Shown one piece after another: positions 22,998 to 29,585 of a stretch of DNA of 29,585 bases. The DNA is from DASYQD01 sp036005845. Lineage in GTDB: Bacteria > Acidobacteriota > Thermoanaerobaculia > Multivoradales > JAIOJS01. Position 1 is the first letter of the stretch. Each line of letters opens with the position of its first letter. The notes under the pieces were generated by a model. That model ran no database searches and had not been told where the DNA came from. It saw only the letters and a program-made list of their open reading frames with translations. Made by a program: the position numbers and the translations under genes. The stretch covers positions 1-29,585 of the forward strand of contig DASYQD010000187.1 in the NCBI GenBank assembly GCA_036005845.1, given 5' to 3'.

Positions 22998-23075
22998 CGT
23001 CATCGTGAGCGGAGCGAAGCGATTTCGATGCTGCGGCGTCGAGATTGCTTCGTCGCTGCGCTCCTCGCAATGACG
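22998..23075. repeat. Interspersed palindromic repeat ('CEERSDEAI' type)
   Basis: An imperfect palindrome fills most of the gap after ppk1. The left half (from 22998, CGTCATCGTGAGCGGAGCGA) and the reverse complement of the right half (from 23075, CGTCATTGCGAGGAGCGCAG) are alike with small gaps, so the RNA would fold into a long hairpin. Its minus-strand translation contains RHCEERSDEAIS, familiar from many unrelated genomes as a spurious peptide of a widespread non-coding repeat. No coding function is likely. Confidence 0.8.
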
Positions 23076-23111
23076 GGTCCCGCCGGCACCTGATGTGCAG
23101 GGTCGTGCCCC

Positions 23112-23846
23112 ATGCGAATCGCTCTGCTCGCCGACGTCCACGCCAACCTGCACGCGCTAGAGGCGGTGCTCGCCGACGCGCGCCGCGAGGGCTACGACGA
23201 GCTGTGGCTGGCCGGCGACTGGGTCGGCTACGGCGCGTTTCCCGACGAGTCGGTGACGCTGCTGCGCGCCGCGGGCGCCATCGGCGTCGTCGGCGACATG
23301 GATCGCGAGGTGCTCGCCGCCGCCGCCGACGCGCTGCCCACGGAGGCGCCGCGCGAGAAGCGGGCCGCGCTCGAGTGGGCCGGCAACGAATTGACGCCCG
23401 GCACCTTCGCCTTCCTCGCCGAGCTGCCCGACAAGCGGCGAATGCCGCTCGGCTCGCTGGGCGAGGCGCTGCTCGTGCACGGCAGCCCGGCGGCGATCGA
23501 CGAGCACGTCTGGCCGAACACGCCGGCGCAGCGGCTCGACGAGCTCGCCGCCGAAGCCGGCACCGCGCTCGTCGTCTGCGGCCACACGCACGCGGCAATG
23601 GACCGCGCCGCGAGCGGCAGCCGCTTCCTCAATCCCGGCAGCGTCGGCCGTCCGGGCGACGGCGACCCGCGCGCCGCCTGGGGCCTGCTGCAGATTGACG
23701 GCGGCGAGGTCACGTTCGACCGCCGCCGCGTCGACTACGACCACGAGGCGGCCGCCGCCTCGGTGCGCGATCGCGGCCTGCCCGATGCCGTGGCGCGGAT
23801 GTTCGCCGAAGGCAAGAAGCTCAAAGACGTCCTCGGCGCGAGCTGA
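23112..23846 (+). CDS. Calcineurin-like metallophosphoesterase (second copy, GDMD variant)
   Basis: 244 residues. Motifs in order: D8-x-H10 (LLADVHANL), GDWVGYG at 35-41, VGDMDREV at 60-67, VHGSP with H124, and VCGHTHAAMD with H159 and H161. The third motif normally carries Asn as a metal ligand (GNxD/E); here Asp stands in its place, which may alter metal preference or activity. The protein resembles the YfcE/MJ0936 branch. It shares little beyond the motifs with the paralogue at 7812-8582. It stands between ppk1, separated by the interspersed repeat, and the kinase gene 80 nt downstream. Substrate unknown. Confidence 0.88.
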   Translation: MRIALLADVHANLHALEAVLADARREGYDELWLAGDWVGYGAFPDESVTLLRAAGAIGVVGDMDREVLAAAADALPTEAPREKRAALEWAGNELTPGTFAFLAELPDKRRMPLGSLGEALLVHGSPAAIDEHVWPNTPAQRLDELAAEAGTALVVCGHTHAAMDRAASGSRFLNPGSVGRPGDGDPRAAWGLLQIDGGEVTFDRRRVDYDHEAAAASVRDRGLPDAVARMFAEGKKLKDVLGAS

Positions 23847-23926
23847 GCTCGCCGCCCGCCTACCACGGCGCCGAACGAATCCGTGCGCCTGCCGACGTGC
23901 GTACCTTCGGCCGCTGCTGCGAGACA

Positions 23927-26900
23927 ATGGTGGCGAGCCCGCTCGAAGTCATGGACCCCGCCGAGCCTCTGCCGCCGCCTGACTGGACTAGCGGCGAGTT
24001 GGGCGCGCCCACCGCCGCGGCCGATGCTCGCGCGCACGCCACGCATCCTTTTCGGCGCGCCGCCGACGGTCCGCTGACCGAGCCCGCCGGCCAGCCGCCG
24101 CCGCCCGACGTACCGGCTTTCCTGCGCGGCTGGCGGCGTTACCAGATCGTCGGCAAGCTCGGCGCCGGCGGCATGGGTGAGGTCTATCGCGCCTGGGACC
24201 CGCAGCTCCAGCGCTGGGTGGCGCTCAAGTTCCTGCATCACGCCGACCCGCTGCGCACTGCGCGCTTCCAGCGCGAAGCGCAGTCGCAGGCGCGCGTCGA
24301 CCACCCCGGCGTTTGCCGCGTCTACGAGGTCGGCGAAGTCGAGGGGCAGCCCTACATCGCCATGCAGGAGATCGGCGGCGCGACGCTCAACCGGGCCGCG
24401 CGCGCCCTGCCGCTCGAGGAACGCGTCCGCCTGGTGGCACGCGTTGCCGAGGCCGTGCACGCCGCGCACAAGATCGGCCTCATCCACCGCGACCTGAAGC
24501 CGGGCAACATCCTCGTCGCCTGGGCCGAGGACGGCCTGCACCCCTACGTCGTCGACTTCGGCCTGGCGCGCGACCAACGCGTTACCGGCATCACCGTCAG
24601 CGGCTCGCTCTCCGGCACGCCCGGCTACATGGCGCCCGAGCAGGCGAGCGGCGACGACGCGGCGCTCGACCGCCGCGCCGACGTCTACAGCCTCGGTGCC
24701 ATCCTCTACGAGCTGATCGCCGGCCGGCTGCCGCTGCCGGCGTCGAACCTCGCCGAGGCCATCGTCAAGCTGCTGCAGGAGGAGCCGCCGCCGCTGCGCC
24801 ATCTGGTGCCGTCGCTGCCCGCCGACCTCGAGACGGTGGTGATGAAGTGCCTGGAGAAGGACCCGGCGCGGCGCTACGACTCGGCGAAAGCGCTTGCCGG
24901 CGACCTGCGACGCTGGCTCGACGGCGAGCCGGTGGAGGCGCGGCGGGCGAGCTTCGCCTACCGCTGGCGCAAGCGCGTGGCGCGGCATCCGCGCGTGGCG
25001 ATCGCCGGCGCGATCGCCGCGGCGCTGATCGTTGCCCTCGCCGTCGCTGCGATGCACGCACGCATCGAGGCGACGGCGCGCGCCGACGCGGCGCGGCGTT
25101 TCGGCACCGCCGCCAAGGAGATGGAGTCGCTGCTGCGCGTCGCCGAGCTGGCGCCGGCGCACGACACGGGTCCCGAGCGCGCCGCGGTGCGTGCGGCAAT
25201 GGCGCGCATCGAGCGCGAGATGAACGGCATGGGCCGGGGAGCGCGCGGCGCCGGCCTCTACGCGCTCGGCCGCGGTGCGCTGGCGCTGGGGCAGAGCGAG
25301 GAGGCGCTTCGCCACCTGCAGGCGGCCTGGCAGGCGGGAGAGCGCGGCCCGGAGGTGAGCTACGCGCTGGGCCAGGCGCTCGGGCAGCAGTACTTCGACC
25401 GCCTGCAGCGCCTCGTCGCCGTGAAGCAGGCCAACGCCGATGCGCCGTTGCGCGTCGAGCTCGAGCGCCGCTTCCGCGACCCGGCGCGGGCGCAGCTGCG
25501 GCGCGCCGCGGCCGCTTCGTCGAGCGCGCAGCCCGGCCTCGACGCACCCGAGCTCGTGGAGGCGCTGCTGGCGCTCTACGAGGGACGATACGCCGCGGCG
25601 CGCGCGGCGGCCGAGCGAGCAGCGCTGGCGCGGCCGTGGCTCTACGAGGCGCGGCAGCTTCAGGGTTTGGCGTGGCGGCGCGAAGGCGAGGACGCGGCCG
25701 ACCGTGGCGACCTCGACGCCGCGCTCGCCGCCTACGCCCGCGCCGGGGAGGCGAACGCACGGGCGATGGCGGTCGCCCGCAGCGGCGCGCCGGCGCACGC
25801 CGAGGAGTGCTCGCGGCAGTGGGCGGAGTTGCGCGTGCTGCGCCTACGGCGGCCGGTGGTCGAGGCCGACGCCGCGCCGGCCATCGCCGCCTGCGAGCGC
25901 GCGCTGTCGCTCGACGCGCGGCTGCCGCGAGCTTGGGGCGATTTGGGAAGAGTGCTGACGCTCGTTGCCGAAGACCGGATGCGCATCGGCGTCGATCCCT
26001 CGCCGATGGAGGCGCGCGCGCACGCGGCGCTTCAGCGCCAGCTTCAGCTCGATCCCGGCGCCGACGACGCTTGGGCGGCGCTGGGCAACGTCCACGACAC
26101 CATGACCCGCTGGCAGCTCGAGCGCGGCATCGATCCGCGGCCGGAGCTCGCGCGCGCGGCCGAGGCCTATCGCGCCGCCATCCGGCTCGAGCCGCGCCGC
26201 GCTTTCAACTTCAACGGCCTCGGCAACGTGCGCATGCTGGAGACGCGCTACCAGGAAGCCCACGGCTTGCCGAGCGAGCTGTCGCGCCGCCAAGCGATCG
26301 CCGCCTACGAGCGCGCGCTGGCGTTGTGGGAGGGTGCGGCCACCGCGCACGCCAACCTCGGCGCCGCCTGGACCAACACCGCTACGGCCGAGGCCGCGGC
26401 GGGGCGCGACCCGCGGCCGGCGCTGCAGCGCTCGCTCGCGGCGTTCCGGCGCGGCGTGGCGTTGAATGCCTCGAACCCTGGCTATCTCAATAACTTTGGC
26501 AACGTCTACCTGACGCTGGGCGAATACCAGCTGGCGCGTGGCGAGGACCCGAACGCCGCGCTACGCGAAGCGATTGCACGCTACGAAGACGCGTTGAGGC
26601 TGCGAGCAGAGTACTCGCTGCCGCAACTCAACATCGCCTACGCGCACCGGCTCGAAGCGCTGGCGCGCGTACGGCACGGCGAGGATCCTGGAGAGGCGCT
26701 CGCCCTGGCGGCGCGTGCGATCGACGAAGCCCGGCGAGTCGCTCCGACCGATGCCGACAACGACGTCGAGGCGGCGCGTGAGGCGCTGCTGCTGGCGCGT
26801 TGGGAGGCGCGCAACGGACGCTCGCCGGCGGCCGCGCTGGCGCGTGCCGCGGACGCGGTGGCCACCGGGCTCGCGCACAATTCGGAGAGCGCCGACGTGC

Positions 26901-27154
26901 ACCTCGCGCGGGCCGAGCGTGCGAGGCGCGCCGCGGCATGGCAGGCCCGGCAAAGCGGCGCCGCGGCCCCCGCGGCGACCATCAACGAAGGCCTCGCCGC
27001 CCTCGACCGCGCGCTGGCGCTGCACCCGCGGTGGGCCGAGGCGCTGGTGGAGCGCGCCGCCCTGCTGCGCCTCCGCGGGGCGGAGGCGGAGGCAAAGACG
27101 GCGCTGCAAGCGGCGCGCGCGCTCAACCCGCTCGTGGCGGTCGACGAGCTATAG
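23927..27154 (+). CDS. Membrane Ser/Thr protein kinase with extended TPR array
   Basis: 1075 residues from ATG 23927 (GTG 23897 and ATG 23951 are alternatives; the first 65 residues are a Pro/Ala-rich leader). The kinase domain is at about 72-335: KLGAGGMGEVYRAW, invariant Lys at 101 in VALKF, HRDLKPGNI (187-195) with catalytic Asp, DFGLA (210-214), GTPGYMAPEQA and DVYSLGAILYELIAGRLP. All catalytic residues are present, so it should be active. One membrane segment (about 356-376) follows, placing the C-terminal 700 residues outside the cytoplasm. That part is TPR-like, with long units that repeatedly contain G-x-D-P-x-x-x-L. The architecture, cytoplasmic kinase and external TPR sensor, is frequent in Acidobacteria, Myxococcota and Planctomycetes. 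Target unknown. Confidence 0.92.
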   Translation: MVASPLEVMDPAEPLPPPDWTSGELGAPTAAADARAHATHPFRRAADGPLTEPAGQPPPPDVPAFLRGWRRYQIVGKLGAGGMGEVYRAWDPQLQRWVALKFLHHADPLRTARFQREAQSQARVDHPGVCRVYEVGEVEGQPYIAMQEIGGATLNRAARALPLEERVRLVARVAEAVHAAHKIGLIHRDLKPGNILVAWAEDGLHPYVVDFGLARDQRVTGITVSGSLSGTPGYMAPEQASGDDAALDRRADVYSLGAILYELIAGRLPLPASNLAEAIVKLLQEEPPPLRHLVPSLPADLETVVMKCLEKDPARRYDSAKALAGDLRRWLDGEPVEARRASFAYRWRKRVARHPRVAIAGAIAAALIVALAVAAMHARIEATARADAARRFGTAAKEMESLLRVAELAPAHDTGPERAAVRAAMARIEREMNGMGRGARGAGLYALGRGALALGQSEEALRHLQAAWQAGERGPEVSYALGQALGQQYFDRLQRLVAVKQANADAPLRVELERRFRDPARAQLRRAAAASSSAQPGLDAPELVEALLALYEGRYAAARAAAERAALARPWLYEARQLQGLAWRREGEDAADRGDLDAALAAYARAGEANARAMAVARSGAPAHAEECSRQWAELRVLRLRRPVVEADAAPAIAACERALSLDARLPRAWGDLGRVLTLVAEDRMRIGVDPSPMEARAHAALQRQLQLDPGADDAWAALGNVHDTMTRWQLERGIDPRPELARAAEAYRAAIRLEPRRAFNFNGLGNVRMLETRYQEAHGLPSELSRRQAIAAYERALALWEGAATAHANLGAAWTNTATAEAAAGRDPRPALQRSLAAFRRGVALNASNPGYLNNFGNVYLTLGEYQLARGEDPNAALREAIARYEDALRLRAEYSLPQLNIAYAHRLEALARVRHGEDPGEALALAARAIDEARRVAPTDADNDVEAAREALLLARWEARNGRSPAAALARAADAVATGLAHNSESADVHLARAERARRAAAWQARQSGAAAPAATINEGLAALDRALALHPRWAEALVERAALLRLRGAEAEAKTALQAARALNPLVAVDEL

Positions 27155-27240
27155 CGCGCAGTCTTCACTTTGCCGCTAACGCATTGTGAGAGAAGCGGTT
27201 AGATCGCTGCAAGAAACTTCTGTTGGAGTATGATCGCGCG

Positions 27241-27444
27241 GTGAGCGCACCCGGCCCTCTCGATCCGCAGCAGGCCTTCCAGGTCGTGCTGGAGCTGTTC
27301 GATTCGAGCATGGACCTCATGCGCCAGAACCTCCGGCGCCGATACCCGGACGCCAATGACGGCGAGATCGAAGCGCGGTTTCGTCGCTGGCTGACGAAGG
27401 CCGATCAACCTCTCTCGCAGGCCTGGGCCGTTCGAGGCCGCTAG
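27241..27444 (+). CDS. Small helical protein upstream of an AbiEii-like nucleotidyltransferase remnant
   Basis: 67 residues from GTG 27241; a TTG at 27223 would add six residues. It reads as two or three helices: QQAFQVVLELFDSSMDLMRQ, then NLRRRYPDANDGEIEARF and RRWL. Small proteins of this kind, with RRR-P-A-x3-E-I near the middle, are often encoded immediately before AbiEii-type nucleotidyltransferases and may be their partners; I recall this from similar loci and cannot prove it here. The stop is 3 nt before the TTG of the next frame, which supports an operon. The reading frame is intact. Confidence 0.6.
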   Translation: MSAPGPLDPQQAFQVVLELFDSSMDLMRQNLRRRYPDANDGEIEARFRRWLTKADQPLSQAWAVRGR

Positions 27445-27447
27445 CTC

Positions 27448-27809
27448 TTGAGCCTGCTCGCCGCGGCCATCATCCGCACCCGCAGGGAGCTGGACGACCT
27501 CGGCGCCAGGTGGGCGATCGTCGGCGGCCTGGCGGTCGCCGTGCACGCCGAGCCTCGCCAGACCCGCGACGTCGACCTCGCCGTCGTCGTCTCCGGCGAT
27601 GCCGATGCGGAGCGCCTCGTTCGCCAGCTCACGGCGCGAGGGTTTCGCTACGTCGAGGAGGATCCTGTCCTGGAGCAGACCACGACCGGCCGTCTTGCCG
27701 GTGGCGCCAGGCACTCGCTTTGATCTCGCGCCGCGGATGTGATCGCGGCCAGGACCTGCAGGCCGCGCTGAGTAGACAAATCGGCGCGGGCGCGCAGGGA
27801 AAGAGTTAG
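27448..27809 (+). pseudogene. Truncated AbiEii/nucleotidyltransferase-like gene
   Basis: From TTG 27448 the frame gives 91 residues with the nucleotidyltransferase start: LGARWAIVGGLAVAVHAEPR, then QTRDVDLAVVV. GG, then a D-x-D in TRDVDLAV, is the MNT/AbiEii active-site pattern. The frame ends at 27721-27723 after GRLAGGARHSL. In the frame one base back, QDLQAAL near 27757 resembles the 'RPQDLxDLRALL' stretch seen near the C-terminus of such proteins, ending at 27809. Full-length relatives have about 180-200 residues, so a central part is missing as well as the frame. The catalytic third carboxylate is absent. Inactive remnant most likely; a short functional protein cannot be fully excluded. 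Confidence 0.65.
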
Positions 27810-27814
27810 TATCC

Positions 27815-28156
27815 ATGGTCGTGGTCGATGGCCACCTGCGCAAGCGCCGCTATCCGCGGCTCCACGTCGAGCACCCGGTGTTCATCGAGGTGCTGGAGGA
27901 GCGCGGCGCGCAGGGCTTCTCGCGCACGCGGAGCATCGGCGAGGGCGGTTGCAGCTTCGCGAGCCCGCAGGACATCGGCTACCTGTCGCTGATGAAGGTG
28001 TCGATCTCGCTCGCCGGCCGCGTCGTCACCGCCGACGGCCGCGCCGTGTACCAGCTCCCCAAGGGCGACGGCTACGAGGTGGGCGTGGAGTTCCTGCGCG
28101 TCTCGAGCGAGGACCGCCTCCACCTGCGCCAGCTCGCCTCTACCCGCTCCCGGTGA
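27815..28156 (+). CDS. PilZ-domain protein
   Basis: 113 residues, a single PilZ domain. KRRYPRLHVEHPVFIEV contains the RxxxR c-di-GMP motif (RRYPR). The second motif, usually D/N-x-S-x-x-G, appears as RTRSIGEGGCSF, with Ser-Ile-Gly-Glu-Gly-Gly keeping the glycines but lacking the first acidic residue. The barrel ends in GYEVGVEFLRVSSEDRLHL. It probably binds cyclic di-GMP and acts as an adaptor; the altered second motif lowers certainty. It starts 5 nt after the nucleotidyltransferase remnant and is followed 63 nt later by a solute-binding protein gene on the same strand. Confidence 0.82.
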   Translation: MVVVDGHLRKRRYPRLHVEHPVFIEVLEERGAQGFSRTRSIGEGGCSFASPQDIGYLSLMKVSISLAGRVVTADGRAVYQLPKGDGYEVGVEFLRVSSEDRLHLRQLASTRSR

Positions 28157-28219
28157 GTGTCCGCACCGCGATGCACGGCACGCGGCGTGCTTCGCGTTCG
28201 GCGGATGCAGGATAGGCAG

Positions 28220-29341
28220 ATGCAAGGCTCGCCGCAGGGGCCGGGGCGGCCGGCACGGCGTGGTTGGATGTGGCTGTTGGCGTTGGTGTTGGTGGCGGGC
28301 GGCGTGCTGCTGCTGCTCGGCTTGGGCGGGTTTCGGCGCGGCGCGGTGATCGCGCCAATCCGGCCGCACGACGCCGCCGACGCGGCGCAGGCCGCGAGCG
28401 CCAAAGTACCCAGCGGCCCGCTCACCATCTACTGCGGCCGCAGCGAGCCGTTGATGAAGCCGCTCTTCGACCGCTTCGGCGCCGAGAGCGGCGCGTCGCT
28501 GGTCGTGCGCTACGGCGACACCTGGGGCCTCGAGCAGGAGATCGTCGCCGAGGGCACGCAGACCCCGGCCGCCGTGTTCGTGGCGCAGGACGCGGCGGCG
28601 CTGGGCGCGCTGTCGCGCAAGGGACTGCTGCACGAGTTGCCGATGGAGATCGTGCAGCAGGTGGAGCCGCGCTTCGCCGGTACGGAGGCGAAGCACGATT
28701 GGGTGGGCCTCTCGGCGCGCGCGCGGGCGGTCGTCTACGACCCGGCGGTGACGCCGAAGGAAGCCCTGCCGCGCACCTTGGAGGAAGTGGCCGACGCGAA
28801 GTACGAGGGCCGGTTCGGCATCGCGCCCGCCAACGATTCGTTCCAGGCGCAGCTGGCGTTGTATCGCGTGCTGAAGGGACGCGACGAGCTCGCCGCCTTG
28901 TTGTCGGGGATCAAGAAGAACCACCCGCATTTGTACGAGAACAACGCGGCCGTGGTGCAGGCGGTGGTGCGCGGCGAGATCGCGTTTGGGCTGGTGAATC
29001 ACTACTCGCTGTGGCGCGAAGCGGAGGCGGTGCCGGCGGGGCGGCTCGCGGTGGCGTTCATGCCCGGGGAAGGGGTGGCGGGATTCGTGAACGCGGCTGG
29101 AGTCGGGGTGCTGGCGGCGGACCCGCGGGCGCTCGATCTCGTGCGTTTCTTGCTGTCGCGCGAAGCGCAGAAGGCGATTGCCGAGCAGACTTACGAGTAT
29201 CCGCTGGCGAAGGGCGTGGCACCGCGCGAGGGGTTGCCGCCGTGGAGCTTGCTGCGCATTCCGAAGTTCGACTTCGCCGATGTGGCCGCGGTGATGGAGG
29301 ACACGGATCAAGCGATTCGTCGGGCCGGCTTGGTGCCGTGA
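28220..29341 (+). CDS. Iron-type ABC transporter substrate-binding protein (FbpA/AfuA-like)
   Basis: 373 residues from ATG 28220, preferred because AGGA lies 7 nt upstream; ATG 28205 and GTG 28157 are alternatives. A membrane segment (about 16-36) acts as an uncleaved anchor or signal. The mature part starts LTIYCGRSEPLMKPLFDRF, as in class II ferric-binding proteins (IYSGR). Later hallmarks are YENNAAVVQAVVRGEIAFGL followed by VNHYSLWR, where adjacent Tyr residues bind iron in FbpA, and FLLSREAQKAIAEQTYEYPL. It likely captures ferric iron or an organic anion for import. No permease or ATPase gene follows in the last 244 nt; the transporter must be beyond the window or elsewhere. Confidence 0.87.
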   Translation: MQGSPQGPGRPARRGWMWLLALVLVAGGVLLLLGLGGFRRGAVIAPIRPHDAADAAQAASAKVPSGPLTIYCGRSEPLMKPLFDRFGAESGASLVVRYGDTWGLEQEIVAEGTQTPAAVFVAQDAAALGALSRKGLLHELPMEIVQQVEPRFAGTEAKHDWVGLSARARAVVYDPAVTPKEALPRTLEEVADAKYEGRFGIAPANDSFQAQLALYRVLKGRDELAALLSGIKKNHPHLYENNAAVVQAVVRGEIAFGLVNHYSLWREAEAVPAGRLAVAFMPGEGVAGFVNAAGVGVLAADPRALDLVRFLLSREAQKAIAEQTYEYPLAKGVAPREGLPPWSLLRIPKFDFADVAAVMEDTDQAIRRAGLVP

Positions 29342-29506
29342 TCGCAGCGCCTAGCGTTGCGTAAGAGAAGAGCGGCTGCGGTCGTTGTGGTACGGCCGGG
29401 CGGGCCGGTGGGAGCGGCGGCGGCCCATCGCGCGGCCTGACCCAACTAACTCGGCGGCGAGGTCCGCGGCGGGCGTCGGCGAACGTCTCGCGAAGACGCG
29501 AGCCGG

Positions 29507-29580
29507 TCTGAGGCCGCAGGCGGTCAGACCGAAGTACGCAAGCTCGCAGTTCGTGCCCCGCCTTTAAGCGGCCTCAGACA
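29507..29580. repeat. 74-bp element with 12-bp perfect terminal inverted repeats
   Basis: GTCTGAGGCCGC (29507-29518) and GCGGCCTCAGAC (29569-29580) are exact reverse complements enclosing 50 nt. Inside, GGTCAGACC (29523-29531) can pair with GGTCTGA (29506-29512), so two alternative stems exist. It lies in the gap after the solute-binding protein gene. Its core CTGAGGCCG recurs in the palindrome at 7791. A REP- or MITE-like repeat is the likeliest reading; a terminator for the upstream gene is possible though no T-run follows. The rest of 29342-29585 shows nothing recognisable. Confidence 0.5.
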
Positions 29581-29585
29581 ATCGC

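Noticed and set aside
22935..23153. Minus-strand frame containing CEERSDEAIS
   Set aside because: The peptide is the known spurious translation of an intergenic palindromic repeat.
23735..25798. 687-codon open frame on the minus strand, opposite the kinase gene
   Set aside because: It is opposite a gene with complete kinase motifs, has no recognisable domain and is Arg/Ala/Gly-rich, as expected of antisense frames in GC-rich DNA.
29385..29567. 60-codon frame after the solute-binding protein gene
   Set aside because: It runs into the inverted-repeat element, has no ribosome site and shows biased Arg/Ala composition; probably non-coding.
1..29585. CRISPR array, tRNA, rRNA, complete insertion sequence or replication origin
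   Set aside because: I looked for regularly spaced identical repeats, cloverleaf signatures, transposase motifs and DnaA-box clusters and saw none; very divergent forms could be missed by eye.

Overview
The window is GC-rich, tightly packed chromosomal DNA, probably from an Acidobacteriota-like bacterium (possibly class Thermoanaerobaculia) known mainly from environmental sequence. The best lineage hint is a secreted VWA protein (9077-10591) resembling the 'VWFA-related acidobacterial' family. A kinase-TPR fusion, secreted HEAT-repeat proteins under an ECF sigma/anti-sigma pair, and leaderless-looking starts fit this. The assignment is an inference; there is no rRNA or tRNA to settle it.

Layout. 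(1) 1-3123: two consecutive P-loop ATPases, the first cut by the window edge, the second with a long TPR tail; base composition looks less GC-rich than what follows. (2) 3133-7087, minus strand: an operon of ECF sigma factor, membrane anti-sigma factor and two exported HEAT-repeat proteins. (3) 7126-10591: a cpYpsA (SLOG) protein, a metallophosphoesterase, a YCII/DGPF protein and the VWA protein. (4) 10657-12485: a Phd/YefM antitoxin with a zeta-like kinase toxin, then a palindrome-dense intergenic region and a solitary SLATT membrane protein. (5) 12494-16825: phoU-pstS-pstB, without pstC/pstA, divergent from an exopolyphosphatase. (6) 16854-19204: an intact Phd antitoxin with a wrecked ParE/RelE toxin, then an AT-richer orphan gene with a nuclease-like N-terminus. 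(7) 19248-22990: CHAD protein, SixA phosphatase and polyphosphate kinase. (8) 23112-29341: second metallophosphoesterase, Ser/Thr kinase with extended TPRs, remnant of an AbiEii-like pair, PilZ protein and an iron-type solute-binding protein. Interspersed repeats lie at 22998-23075 and 29507-29580.

The main theme is phosphate and polyphosphate: high-affinity uptake parts (pstS, pstB, phoU), synthesis (ppk1), breakdown (ppx) and a polyphosphate-binding CHAD protein lie within about 10.5 kb. Two intergenic regions here carry GTCAC-type repeats with an 11-bp pitch, the geometry of PhoB boxes. The second theme is accessory or defence-like genes scattered between housekeeping blocks: the ATPase pair, one intact and two decayed toxin-antitoxin pairs, the SLATT protein and the nuclease-like orphan.

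I found no convincing complete new multi-gene system. The best candidates for something undescribed are the ATPase/ATPase-TPR pair at the left edge, the lone SLATT gene with its repeat-rich upstream region, and the orphan at 17585-19204.
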